Assembly (NCBI RefSeq): GCF_016907955.1
Contig: NZ_JAFBCX010000007.1
Location: 124,001-188,000 of the forward strand
Direction of reading: 5' to 3'
DNA length: 64,000 nucleotides
Source: Lentzea nigeriaca
GTDB taxonomy: Bacteria; Actinomycetota; Actinomycetes; Mycobacteriales; Pseudonocardiaceae
A program made the translations under genes and the position numbers. The notes under the pieces are model-generated. The model saw nothing but the letters and a program-made list of their open reading frames with translations. It did not search any database and was not told the DNA's origin. Positions 55,977 through 63,984 of this stretch are shown here, piece after piece (position 1 is the first letter of the stretch; each line of letters starts with the position of its first letter).

Positions 55977-57037
55977 TCGTACTCCTTGTGGCCGGCGACG
56001 ATCGAGCGCGCGATGGCGTTCACGACGAAGGTCAGCACGAAGAGCACCAGACCGGCCGCGATGTAGGCACCGGCCGAGCGCGTGTCGTTGAACTCCGGTG
56101 CAGCCAGCGCGATCTTCGACGCGAAGGTGGCACCGCCGTCGAAGAGCGACCAGCCGAACGAGGCCGTCGTGGTGCTCAGGATGATCATGACGGCGATGGT
56201 CTCGCCGAGCGCGCGGCCGAGGCCGAGCATCGAGGCGGAGACGTAACCGGCCTTGCCGAACGGCAGGACGGTCGTGCGCACGACCTCCCACTTGGTCGCG
56301 CCGAGCGCGATGGCACCCTCGATGTGCATCCTCGGCGTGCGGTCGAAGACCTCGCGGCTGACGGCCGTGATGATCGGCAGGATCATCACCGCGACGACGA
56401 TGCCCGCGGTGAAGATGGTGCCGCCGAGCTGGACGTTGACGTTGCCCTTGGCGAACAGCGGGAACCAGCCGAGGTTGTCGATCAGCCACTCGGAGAACGG
56501 GAAGAGCACCGGGCCGAGCACGAACAGGCCCCACAGACCGAAGACGATCGACGGAACCGCCGCGAGCAGGTCAACGACGTACGCGAACGGCCTGGCGAGG
56601 TTGCGCGGCGCGTACTGGGTGAGGAAGAGCGCGATGCCCAACGCGATCGGCATCGCGATCAGCAGCGCGAGGATCGAGACGATCACCGTGACGAGCAGCA
56701 GGTCGAGAATGCCGAACCGCAGGTTCGCCGGGTCCGTGGTGTTCCACTCGCGACTGGTCAGGAAGTTGATCTGGTCCAGGCCGAGTGACGGGATGGCCTG
56801 CAGGATCAGGAACAGGCCGATCGCGCCGATGAGGACGACGATGAAGACACCGGACCCCGTGGCCAGGCCGCGGAAGATGCGGTCACCGGGCCGGACGTGC
56901 GGTGCCTTGGTGGTTTCTGGAGCTGCCGGTGTCGGGGGAATCGGAGCCTCCGAAGCGGTGGGAGCAGCCGCAACGCCCCGCGCGGCTCCGGGGTCACCGG
57001 AGCCGGCGGGGCGCTTGGCCACGACGGGATCGTTCAT
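55973..57037 (-). CDS. pstC: phosphate ABC transporter permease PstC
   Basis: 354 residues. A ~60-residue Pro/Ala-rich cytoplasmic extension precedes six to seven transmembrane helices; EGAIALGATKWEVVRTTVLPFGKAG is the BPD signature. Partners PstA and PstB. Located between pstS and pstA. Confidence 0.95.
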   Translation of the reverse strand: MNDPVVAKRPAGSGDPGAARGVAAAPTASEAPIPPTPAAPETTKAPHVRPGDRIFRGLATGSGVFIVVLIGAIGLFLILQAIPSLGLDQINFLTSREWNTTDPANLRFGILDLLLVTVIVSILALLIAMPIALGIALFLTQYAPRNLARPFAYVVDLLAAVPSIVFGLWGLFVLGPVLFPFSEWLIDNLGWFPLFAKGNVNVQLGGTIFTAGIVVAVMILPIITAVSREVFDRTPRMHIEGAIALGATKWEVVRTTVLPFGKAGYVSASMLGLGRALGETIAVMIILSTTTASFGWSLFDGGATFASKIALAAPEFNDTRSAGAYIAAGLVLFVLTFVVNAIARSIVAGHKEYE

Positions 57038-57070
57038 CGCGTCAGCGTGGTTCGCAGTCTCGCATCAACC

Positions 57071-58180
57071 TCAGGCGATCGCCTTCACAGCGGTCAGCAG
57101 CTTGTCCTGGAACGCCTTGGGCAGCGGCACGTAGCCGGCGGCGGCGAGCTGCCCCTGGCCCGTGGTGGCGGCGACGGTGAGGAACGCCTTCACGGCCTTC
57201 GCGGTGTCGGCGTCGTAGCCCTTCGAGCAGACGATCTCGTAGGTCGCGAGCAGCAGCGGGTACGCACCGGCGGCCTTCGTGCCGTAGATCGAGTTGAGGT
57301 CGAGGACCAGGTCGTTGCCCTCACCCTTGACCTTGGCGCCGTCAATGGCCTTGCCTGCCGACTCCGCGCTCAGCTCGACCGCGCCGGCACCGGCGTCGAT
57401 CTTGGCGATCGAGAGCTTGTTGTCCTGCGCGAACGACCACTCGACGTAGGTGATCGCACCGTCGATCGAGCCGACGGCCTGCGCGACACCGGCGGACTTC
57501 TCCTTGCCCTCGCCGACACCGCCCTTGAACTGCTTGCCGTCACCCTTGGTCCAGCCACCGGCGGCGGTGAGGTACTTCTGGAAGTTGTCGGTGGTGCCCG
57601 ACTCGTCCGAGCGGTAGATGACCGCGATGTCCTTGTCCGGCAGGTTCGCGGAGCCGTTCAGCGCCTTGATGGCCGGGTCGTTCCACTTCTTGACCGCACC
57701 GCTGAAGATCGCGGCGGTGGTCTTGGCGTCCAGCACGAGGCTGTCCACACCGGACACCTTGAAGCCGATCGCGACCGGGCCGAAGACCAGCGGGAGGTTC
57801 CACGCCGGGTTGCCCTGGCAGCGCTTGGTGGCGGCCTCGACCTCGGCGCCCGCCTTCAGCGCGGAGTCCGAGCCACCGAAGTCGACCTGGCCCGCGTTGA
57901 AGTTCTTGACGCCCGCACCGGAACCGGAGGGGTTGTACGCGAGGTCCGCGCTGGGGCAGGCCGCCTTGTAGGCCTGGACGAACGCGTCGATGGCGTTCTT
58001 CTGCGCGGAGGAGCCCTCAGCGTTCAGCTTGGCCTTGCCACCGCACTCGACGGGCGCGGACGCGCCACTGGTCGGCGTGCTGCCGCCCGCCGCCGTGTTG
58101 TTGTCACTGCCACACGCACCGAGCAGGAGCGCGCTGGCCGCGACGAGGCCGAGCACGGCGCCGTGCCGCTGGATCTTCAC
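57071..58180 (-). CDS. pstS: phosphate-binding lipoprotein PstS
   Basis: 369 residues from GTG 58180 (GTGGAGGACCAAG upstream); longer open frame to 58321 is non-coding. Lipobox LLLGACGSD. Phosphate-binding residues lie in NAEGSSAQKNAIDAF, FGGSDSALKAG and RSDESGTTDNFQKYL (the SGTT motif is diagnostic). Captures phosphate outside the membrane for PstCAB. The PHO box lies about 100 bp upstream. Confidence 0.95.
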   Translation of the reverse strand: MKIQRHGAVLGLVAASALLLGACGSDNNTAAGGSTPTSGASAPVECGGKAKLNAEGSSAQKNAIDAFVQAYKAACPSADLAYNPSGSGAGVKNFNAGQVDFGGSDSALKAGAEVEAATKRCQGNPAWNLPLVFGPVAIGFKVSGVDSLVLDAKTTAAIFSGAVKKWNDPAIKALNGSANLPDKDIAVIYRSDESGTTDNFQKYLTAAGGWTKGDGKQFKGGVGEGKEKSAGVAQAVGSIDGAITYVEWSFAQDNKLSIAKIDAGAGAVELSAESAGKAIDGAKVKGEGNDLVLDLNSIYGTKAAGAYPLLLATYEIVCSKGYDADTAKAVKAFLTVAATTGQGQLAAAGYVPLPKAFQDKLLTAVKAIA

Positions 58181-58275
58181 CTTGGTCCTCCACCTTGCGG
58201 AAGCATTAGCGGTTTCGCGACGGACGTCGCCGCTCGCTTCGGAAGGTAGGTATCCATGGTGGACAGCCCACCTAG

Positions 58276-58297
58276 TCGGGGTGAACGGCAGGTGAAC
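58276..58297 (-). promoter_or_regulatory. PHO box upstream of pstS
   Basis: On the minus strand, two GTTCACC units 11 bp apart (58291-58297 then 58280-58286) form the direct-repeat PhoP box. Placed within the 198-bp pstS-mshD spacer, it indicates induction of pstSCAB under phosphate limitation. Confidence 0.75.
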
Positions 58298-58378
58298 ACC
58301 GAACGGGAAGTAACGGGTCACACGACCGAAAGAGTGACGGCGTGACCAGCGCGTATGCGTTTTGTGACGATCCGTTGA

Positions 58379-59254
58379 CTACCGGCCGTACTGGACGTCG
58401 GCGTCCCACAGCGTGAAGCCGAGCTTGGTGTAGACCCGCACCGCCGCCGTGTTGTCCGACTCGACGTACAGCATGACCTCCTTGACCTGCTGTTCCCGCA
58501 GGTGCCGCAGGCCCGCGAGGGTCAGCGCCTTGCCGAGCCCACCGCCCTGCCGGTCGGGGTCGACGCCCACCACGTACACCTCGCCCAGCTCGGGCGTGTG
58601 CACCTTCGTCCAGTGGAAGCCGGCCAGCCGGTCCTCGGCGTCGAACGCGAGCAGGAAGCCGTTCGGGTCGAACCAGTCCTCGTTCTCCTTGGCGCGCACG
58701 TCCTCGATCGACATCGAGCCCTGCTCGGGGTGCCAGTCGAACGCGCGGTGGTTCACGTAGACGACCGCGGCCTCGTCCTTGCCGGGAACGAACGCCCGGA
58801 TGGTGATCCCGTCGGGCAGCTTCGGCTCCGGCAGGTCGTTGTCGACGCGCAGCCGCATCCGTAAGAGCTCACGGACCTTGCGGAAGCCCAGCTTCGCCGC
58901 GAGCTGGTCGGCGTCCGGGTGACCGCCGTGCGCCCAGATCCGCAGCGACTCCTGCGGCAGGGCTTTCACCAACGCCTCGCCGACGCCCTGATGGCGGTGA
59001 TCAGGGTGCACGGCGAGCTCGGCGACCTTGTGGCCGCCGGAGTCACCGATCATGTCGACGTGCGCGTACCCGGCGAGCCGGTCGTTCAGGTACGCGAGGA
59101 GGTGCTTGCTGCCGGTGGCGCCGGGGCGCATCCGCAGTCGCACGGCCTCGCCGACCGGTGCCACGCCGTCGGTGCTCTCCGCAGCCGCCAGCAACTGCCC
59201 GACTTCGGCAGCCTGGTCGGTCGTCAGCTCGTCGTACCAGCTCAGTTGCGCCAC
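58379..59254 (-). CDS. mshD: mycothiol synthase MshD
   Basis: 291 residues from GTG 59254, with a TAGGTT -10 7 nt upstream. Two tandem GNAT domains: residues about 1-135 (AELAVHPDHRHQGVGEALV) and 150-290 (EVYVVGVDPDRQGGGLGKALTLAGLRHL). Catalyses the last step of mycothiol synthesis, acetylation of Cys-GlcN-Ins. Mycothiol is specific to actinobacteria, which supports the taxonomic placement. Synteny glnR-mshD-pst matches M. tuberculosis Rv0818-Rv0820. Confidence 0.94.
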   Translation of the reverse strand: MAQLSWYDELTTDQAAEVGQLLAAAESTDGVAPVGEAVRLRMRPGATGSKHLLAYLNDRLAGYAHVDMIGDSGGHKVAELAVHPDHRHQGVGEALVKALPQESLRIWAHGGHPDADQLAAKLGFRKVRELLRMRLRVDNDLPEPKLPDGITIRAFVPGKDEAAVVYVNHRAFDWHPEQGSMSIEDVRAKENEDWFDPNGFLLAFDAEDRLAGFHWTKVHTPELGEVYVVGVDPDRQGGGLGKALTLAGLRHLREQQVKEVMLYVESDNTAAVRVYTKLGFTLWDADVQYGR

Positions 59255-59261
59255 ACAGGCG

Positions 59262-59267
59262 AACCTA
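59262..59267 (-). promoter_or_regulatory. leaderless -10 element of mshD (TAGGTT)
   Basis: Read on the minus strand, TAGGTT overlaps the glnR stop codon and ends 7 nt before GTG 59254. It would allow mshD expression independent of glnR. Confidence 0.4.
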
Positions 59268-60020
59268 CCGCGCGATCACAGCCTCATCCAGGACACGGAC
59301 CACGTCGTCCACCTCGGTCACCTCGGCCGGACGGCGCGAGGAGCCGGGACGCGGCGGGCGGACGAACTTGTAGCCCACGTTGCGCACGGTGCCGATCAGC
59401 GCCTCGTGCTCGGGGCCGAGCTTGGCGCGCAGGCGTCGCACGTGAACGTCGACGGTGCGGGTGCCACCGAAGAAGTCGTAGCCCCAGACCTCCTGCAGCA
59501 GCTGCGCGCGGGTGAAGACCCGGCCCGCGTGCTGCGCGAGGTACTTGAGCAGCTCGAACTCCTTGTAGGTGAGGTCGAGCGGGCGGCCCTTGAGGCGCGC
59601 GGTGTAGGTGGCCTCGTCGATCACGAGGTCGCCGAGCTGCAGAGCGCCGTCGCCACCGGGCTGGGAGGCACCGCGGCGTGAGCGCACCAGGCGCAGGCGG
59701 GCGTCGACCTCGGCGGGGCCGGAGGTCGGCAGCAGGATCTCGTCGACCGACCAGTCGGAGTTGACGGCGACCAGACCGCCCTCGGTGACGACCGCCACCA
59801 CGGGCACGTCCACGCCGGACGAGTCGAGCAGGCGGCACAGCGAGCGAGCGCCGACCAGATCGGTGCGGGCGTCGACCAGCACGATGTCGTGCGGCCCTGC
59901 CTCGAGCAGCGCCGAGACCTCCGGGCGGAGCGGGCGCACGGCGTGCGGAAGCAGCGCCAGCGCGGGCAACACCGCCTCCGGGTCCGGGTCTGTCGTCAGC
60001 AGAAGCACGTCGATGCTCAT
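59265..60020 (-). CDS. glnR: GlnR-type nitrogen regulator
   Basis: 251 residues. An atypical receiver (about 1-110; DIVLVDARTDLVGARSLCRLL with the conserved Asp near residue 50) and an OmpR winged helix (about 130-220; LTYKEFELLKYLAQHAGRVFTRAQLLQEVWGYDFFGGTRTVDVHVRRLRAKLG). GlnR is an orphan regulator of nitrogen assimilation in actinomycetes, acting as a dimer without classical phosphorylation. Neighbouring mshD and pst genes confirm the orthologue. Confidence 0.92.
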   Translation of the reverse strand: MSIDVLLLTTDPDPEAVLPALALLPHAVRPLRPEVSALLEAGPHDIVLVDARTDLVGARSLCRLLDSSGVDVPVVAVVTEGGLVAVNSDWSVDEILLPTSGPAEVDARLRLVRSRRGASQPGGDGALQLGDLVIDEATYTARLKGRPLDLTYKEFELLKYLAQHAGRVFTRAQLLQEVWGYDFFGGTRTVDVHVRRLRAKLGPEHEALIGTVRNVGYKFVRPPRPGSSRRPAEVTEVDDVVRVLDEAVIAR

Positions 60021-60101
60021 CGCGGCGCCCTCCTAATCGGCCGTGGTCGGTCACCTCGACCAGACCAGCGGCGTACGGTGACCGGGCCCCGTTGCCTGCG
60101 G

Positions 60102-60917
60102 ATGACGGAGACAATACCGGTGCACCCCCAGAAATTCCCAGGTCAAGAAGCCGTGCTCACACTTGTTTCCACAAGCGTCACGCCTGTTACATCCATGTCA
60201 CATGGCGGCGTACGCCTGCACGGCGTGCACCACAAGGGCAAAGGCGACCTCGCTTTCGTCGTAGGACATGGGTTCACGAACAACGTGGCCAAGCCGTACG
60301 TCGCTCGGGTGCTCGCCCGATTGGCCGCGCACGGCGGTGTCGTCGCGTTCGACTTCCGCGGCCACGGACGCTCCGAAGGACGGTCCACGGTCGGCGCGGA
60401 CGAGGTCCACGACATCGAGGCGGCGGTGCTCAAGGCGCGCGAGCTCGGCTACTCGAAGATCGCCACGGTCGGGTTCTCGATGGGCGCGTCGATCGTCATC
60501 CGGCACGCCGCACTGGGGGAGACCAGGCCTGATGCCGTCGTCTCCGTGAGTTCTCCCGCCCGGTGGTGGTCACGGGAGACCGCGCCGATGCGACGCGTGC
60601 ACTGGTTGCTGGAGCAGCCGCACGGCAAGCTCGCGGCCCGTGCGATCGGGGTTCGGCTGGGCGACAGCTGGGTACAACCGCCAGAGAGTCCGCTGGAGGT
60701 GGTCTCGCGAATCGCGCCGACCCCGCTGCTGATCGTGCACGGTGACCTGGATCACTATTTCACCCCGGAACACGCCAGGTCACTGCACCGCGCGTCCTCA
60801 GGGCATGCCGAGCTGTGGATCGAGCCCGGCATGCGGCACGCGGAATCAGCCGCGACCGCGGACCTGGTAGACCGGATGGCGGCATGGACCGCCGGCAACG
60901 TCGAGGACGAGGAATGA
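60102..60917 (+). CDS. alpha/beta hydrolase
   Basis: 271 residues from ATG 60102; GTG 60153 and ATG 60195 (MSHGGVRLHGVHH) are alternatives. TACGGT (60074-60079) could drive a short leader to 60102. Nucleophile elbow GFSMGAS, with HGF oxyanion motif, Asp in HGDLDHYF and His in GMRHAES. Substrate unknown. Its stop overlaps the next ATG, so it heads an operon with the LmeA-like and thioredoxin-like genes, divergent from glnR. Confidence 0.8.
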   Translation: MTETIPVHPQKFPGQEAVLTLVSTSVTPVTSMSHGGVRLHGVHHKGKGDLAFVVGHGFTNNVAKPYVARVLARLAAHGGVVAFDFRGHGRSEGRSTVGADEVHDIEAAVLKARELGYSKIATVGFSMGASIVIRHAALGETRPDAVVSVSSPARWWSRETAPMRRVHWLLEQPHGKLAARAIGVRLGDSWVQPPESPLEVVSRIAPTPLLIVHGDLDHYFTPEHARSLHRASSGHAELWIEPGMRHAESAATADLVDRMAAWTAGNVEDEE

Positions 60918-61735
60918 CTGCGCACACTCCGACCCGCCCGAGGCCGAAGAAGAAGTCGCGGCGTGGCAAGTTCCTCATCGTCACGGTGATCGTGCTCGCC
61001 GTGCTGCTCGTGGCGGCCGACTTCGCGCTCGCCGCGGCCGGTGAGTACCAGATCGCCCAGCGCATGCGGGAGAAGCTGCAGCTCAACGAGGACCCGTCGG
61101 TGCGCATCAACGGCTTCCCGTTCATGCTGCAGGCGGTCCGCGGCGACTACAAGCACGTGCGGATCGAGGCGTCCGGCGTGCCGATCAAGAACGAGCAGCA
61201 GGGCGTCGACCTGCGCGACCTCGACATCGTGGCCGACCTCCGCCACACCCGCGTCGAGCTGGCCGACCTGTTGGCGGGCAACGTCTCCAAGGCGACGATC
61301 GACAAGGTCGAGGGCAGCATCAAGATCAAGGCGCTGGACCTGAACCGGCTGGCGAACCAGGTCACGCCGTTCGACAAGCTCTCGATCGAGCCGGACAACC
61401 GCGTCGCCACGCCGACGCCGACGGACGTGAACGCTCCCAAGACGACCGCCGCGATCAAGATCTCCGGCCAGACCACCGTCGCGGGCAAGGTCGTCACGGT
61501 CGCGGCCTACGGCCAGATCGCCCTGGTCAGCGGCGCCATCCAGATCAACATCGACGACATCGAGCTCGAGGACACCTCGCTCAAGGAGATCATCCCGCAG
61601 CTGCGCCAGGCCCTCGCGATCAAGATCGACCCCGGCACGCTCCCGTTCGGCGCGACGCCCACCGCCGTCGAGGTGGAGAGCGGTGCGTTCATCCTCCGCG
61701 GCGTGATCACGGATGTACCGTTGGTCCAACGATGA
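60914..61735 (+). CDS. LmeA-family phospholipid-binding protein (DUF2993)
   Basis: 273 residues from ATG 60914 (4-nt overlap). Basic N-terminus, one transmembrane or signal helix (FLIVTVIVLAVLLVAADFALA, about 20-40), then the DUF2993 beta-rich domain. In mycobacteria the orthologue (Rv0817c, LmeA) sits beside glnR and binds phospholipids during lipomannan elongation. Periplasmic location expected. Confidence 0.88.
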   Translation: MTAHTPTRPRPKKKSRRGKFLIVTVIVLAVLLVAADFALAAAGEYQIAQRMREKLQLNEDPSVRINGFPFMLQAVRGDYKHVRIEASGVPIKNEQQGVDLRDLDIVADLRHTRVELADLLAGNVSKATIDKVEGSIKIKALDLNRLANQVTPFDKLSIEPDNRVATPTPTDVNAPKTTAAIKISGQTTVAGKVVTVAAYGQIALVSGAIQINIDDIELEDTSLKEIIPQLRQALAIKIDPGTLPFGATPTAVEVESGAFILRGVITDVPLVQR

Positions 61736-62136
61736 CTGGTGTGTGGGCGCTGATGGGCGCGCTGGCCGTGGCCGGCGCGATCGGTGTGCTGCTCAAGGTC
61801 AGGGAGGGCCGCATCTCCCGCAAGGAATCCGTCGACCTGCCCGCGCCCGTGCGCGCCCTGCTCGCGCCGGGGGTGACGCTGGTCCAGCTCTCCACGACGT
61901 TCTGCGCCCCGTGCCGCCACGCGAAGGTGATCCTGCGCGACCTGGCCGACCGCACCGACGGCCTCACCCACGCCGAACTCGACGTGACGAACCTGCCGGA
62001 CGTCGCCGCCGCCCTGGGCGTGATGCGCACGCCGACGACCCTGGCCCTGACCGCCGACGGCACCGAGGTGTTGCGAGTCGGTGGCGTGCCGAAACGCGAC
62101 ACGCTCCTGGCCGCTTTGCAGCCACATCTGTCCTAA
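61732..62136 (+). CDS. membrane-anchored thioredoxin-like protein
   Basis: 134 residues from ATG 61732 (ATGA overlap). N-terminal helix (VWALMGALAVAGAIGVLL) then a thioredoxin fold with CxxC: Cys58 and Cys61 in TTFCAPCRHA. cis-Pro in RTPTTLALT. Matches Rv0816c in the mycobacterial glnR region. Probably reduces thiols in the sulfurtransferase pathway encoded next. Confidence 0.88.
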   Translation: MTGVWALMGALAVAGAIGVLLKVREGRISRKESVDLPAPVRALLAPGVTLVQLSTTFCAPCRHAKVILRDLADRTDGLTHAELDVTNLPDVAAALGVMRTPTTLALTADGTEVLRVGGVPKRDTLLAALQPHLS

Positions 62137-62202
62137 TCCGGTCGAGTGAACCTGCGTTGTTCCACCTGATGGACATGTCTCCCGGACCGAGGGATCCAGT
62201 AC

Positions 62203-62208
62203 TACCCT
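62203..62208 (+). promoter_or_regulatory. leaderless -10 element (TACCCT)
   Basis: TACCCT ends 7 nt before ATG 62216 of the leader peptide, the arrangement expected for a leaderless uORF. Confidence 0.5.
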
Positions 62209-62215
62209 CGCTGGC

Positions 62216-62293
62216 ATGACCATGCTGCTCACGAAGCGACGCGCGGTTGACCTGTGCCGCGTGCGCAGCAGCCTGTGTCGCACGACGAGCTGA
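62216..62293 (+). CDS. Cys-containing 25-aa leader peptide
   Basis: A 25-codon frame from ATG 62216 to TGA 62293, beginning MTMLLTKRRAVDLCR and ending with a second LCR motif. Peptides with this MxLLxKRRxVDLCR pattern precede actinobacterial sulfur genes and are thought to be translated sensors of cysteine supply through their Cys codons. Here it lies 72 bp upstream of DUF4395 and the sulfurtransferase. No clear attenuator hairpin pair is seen in 62294-62365. Confidence 0.75.
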   Translation: MTMLLTKRRAVDLCRVRSSLCRTTS

Positions 62294-62365
62294 TTGGGCC
62301 GCTTGACGCCCAACAGCTACCTCTGACGGACTGATTTCTCCTCGTCCGAATGTCCGGAGGTCGTC

Positions 62366-62803
62366 GTGCCGAAAGATGCCCCAGTAGACCCGCGCGGTCC
62401 GCGCTTCTCCGCCTGGATGACCACCGTCATCCTGGCCGTCGTCCTGCTCACCGGCTGGTGGCGCCTGCTCGGCGCCCAGACGGTGCTGTTCGCGATGTGC
62501 GCGTTCATCTCGCTGAAGCTCAACCCGTGGGGCCACGTCTACCGCTTCGCGATCCAGCCTCGCCTGACCCCGGCCACCGAACGCGAGGAGGCAGCCCCGC
62601 TGCGCTTCGCCCAGGGCGTCGGTTTCGTCTTCGCACTGATCGGCACCCTCGGCTACGCCACCGGACTGACCACGCTCGGCATCGTGGCCACCGCCCTCGC
62701 ACTGGTGGCAGCACTGCTCAACGCCGCGTTGGGCCTGTGCCTCGGCTGCGAGGTCTACCTACTGCTGCGCCGGTACGCACCCGCGCTCGCACGTCCGCAA
62801 TAA
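62366..62803 (+). CDS. DUF4395 membrane protein
   Basis: 145 residues from GTG 62366 (CCGGAGG upstream). Four transmembrane helices; N-terminal DPRGPRFSAWMTTVIL and the C-terminal GLCLGCEVYLLLRR motif with two Cys are characteristic of DUF4395, usually found with thiosulfate sulfurtransferase genes. May move or protect sulfur species at the membrane. Precedes the sulfurtransferase by 29 bp. Confidence 0.87.
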   Translation: MPKDAPVDPRGPRFSAWMTTVILAVVLLTGWWRLLGAQTVLFAMCAFISLKLNPWGHVYRFAIQPRLTPATEREEAAPLRFAQGVGFVFALIGTLGYATGLTTLGIVATALALVAALLNAALGLCLGCEVYLLLRRYAPALARPQ

Positions 62804-62832
62804 AACACGCACTACTACAGGAGCAACTTCCC

Positions 62833-63678
62833 ATGAGCCGTGAGAACGTGCTGGTCTCGGCCGCCTGGTCCGAGGAGAACCTCCAGACGCCCGGCGTCGT
62901 GTTCGCGGAGGTCGACGAGGACACCACCGCGTACGACGGCGGACACATCCCCGGCGCCGTGAAGATCGACTGGAAGACCGAACTCCAGGACCCGATCCGC
63001 CGCGACTTCGTCGACCGCGAGGGCTTCGAGAAGCTGCTCTCGGCCAAGGGCATCTCCAACGACGACACCGTCATCCTCTACGGCGGCAACAACAACTGGT
63101 TCGCGGCCTACGCCTACTGGTACTTCAAGCTCTACGGCCACCAGGACGTGAAGCTCCTCGACGGCGGCCGCAAGAAGTGGGAGCTCGACGGCCGCCCCCT
63201 GGACAAGGAGGAGGTCACCCGTCCCACGACTTCCTACAAGGCCCAGGAGCAGGACCTCAGCATCCGCGCCTTCCGCGACGAGGTCGTCGACGCCATCGGC
63301 AACAAGAACCTGGTCGACGTCCGCTCCCCCGACGAGTTCTCCGGCAAGCTCCTCGCCCCGGCCCACCTCCCGCAGGAGCAGGCCCAGCGCGCAGGCCACA
63401 TCCCCTCGGCCGTCAACGTGCCGTGGAGCAAGGCCGCGAACGAGGACGGCACCTTCAAGTCCAACGACGAACTCCGCGAGATCTACGCCGAGGCAGGCTT
63501 CGACGGCTCCCGCAAGACCATCGCCTACTGCCGCATCGGCGAGCGCTCCTCGCACACCTGGTTCGCCCTGCGCGAGCTGCTCGGCCACGAAGACGTCAAG
63601 AACTACGACGGTTCTTGGACGGAGTACGGCTCGCTCGTCGGCGTGCCGATCGAACTCGGTTCCGGCAAGGAGGCCTGA
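62833..63678 (+). CDS. thiosulfate sulfurtransferase (rhodanese, CysA/SseA type)
   Basis: 281 residues from ATG 62833, ribosome site AGGAGCA. Two rhodanese domains: N-terminal (about 1-120; GHIPGAVKIDWKTELQDPIRRDF) inactive, and C-terminal (about 145-275) with the catalytic Cys near 233 in AYCRIGERSSHTWF. Transfers sulfane sulfur from thiosulfate to a thiol acceptor. Orthologue of Rv0815c (cysA2). Confidence 0.93.
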   Translation: MSRENVLVSAAWSEENLQTPGVVFAEVDEDTTAYDGGHIPGAVKIDWKTELQDPIRRDFVDREGFEKLLSAKGISNDDTVILYGGNNNWFAAYAYWYFKLYGHQDVKLLDGGRKKWELDGRPLDKEEVTRPTTSYKAQEQDLSIRAFRDEVVDAIGNKNLVDVRSPDEFSGKLLAPAHLPQEQAQRAGHIPSAVNVPWSKAANEDGTFKSNDELREIYAEAGFDGSRKTIAYCRIGERSSHTWFALRELLGHEDVKNYDGSWTEYGSLVGVPIELGSGKEA

Positions 63679-63684
63679 TTTCTC

Positions 63685-63984
63685 ATGTCCGACTCATGCG
63701 GCGCGCCCGTCCAGGGCGGCACCATCGAAGCGTCAACGACCGAAACCGTCCTGCAGGGCAAGGTCCTGGCCGACGGCACCCCGGTAGGCGGCGCCTACGT
63801 CCGCCTGCTGGACTCGACGGGCGAGTTCACGGCCGAGGTCGTCTCCTCCCCTGAGGGCGACTTCCGCTTCTTCGCGGCACCGGGCAGCTGGACCGTCCGC
63901 GCCCTGCACCGCACCGGCAACGGCCAGGCCGCCGTGTCGGCCGAGGGCCCCGGCATCCACGCGGTGGAGATCGCAGTCGCCTGA
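63685..63984 (+). CDS. DUF1416 (SseC-like) sulfur metabolism protein
   Basis: 99 residues from ATG 63685. A single beta-sandwich domain: SCGAPVQGGTIEASTTETVLQGKVL and GTPVGGAYVRLLDSTGEFTAEVVSSPEGDFRFFAAPGSWTVRAL. DUF1416 genes (sseC2, Rv0814c) follow rhodanese genes in actinobacteria and are thought to take part in thiosulfate use, with the N-terminal Cys conserved. Window ends 16 bp later. Confidence 0.9.
   Translation: MSDSCGAPVQGGTIEASTTETVLQGKVLADGTPVGGAYVRLLDSTGEFTAEVVSSPEGDFRFFAAPGSWTVRALHRTGNGQAAVSAEGPGIHAVEIAVA

Noticed and set aside
60160..60205. GlnR box near the alpha/beta hydrolase start
   Set aside because: GTNAC-like words are present (GTCAC, GTTAC, GTCAC) but spacing does not fit the 6-bp-interval consensus, and it may lie in coding sequence.
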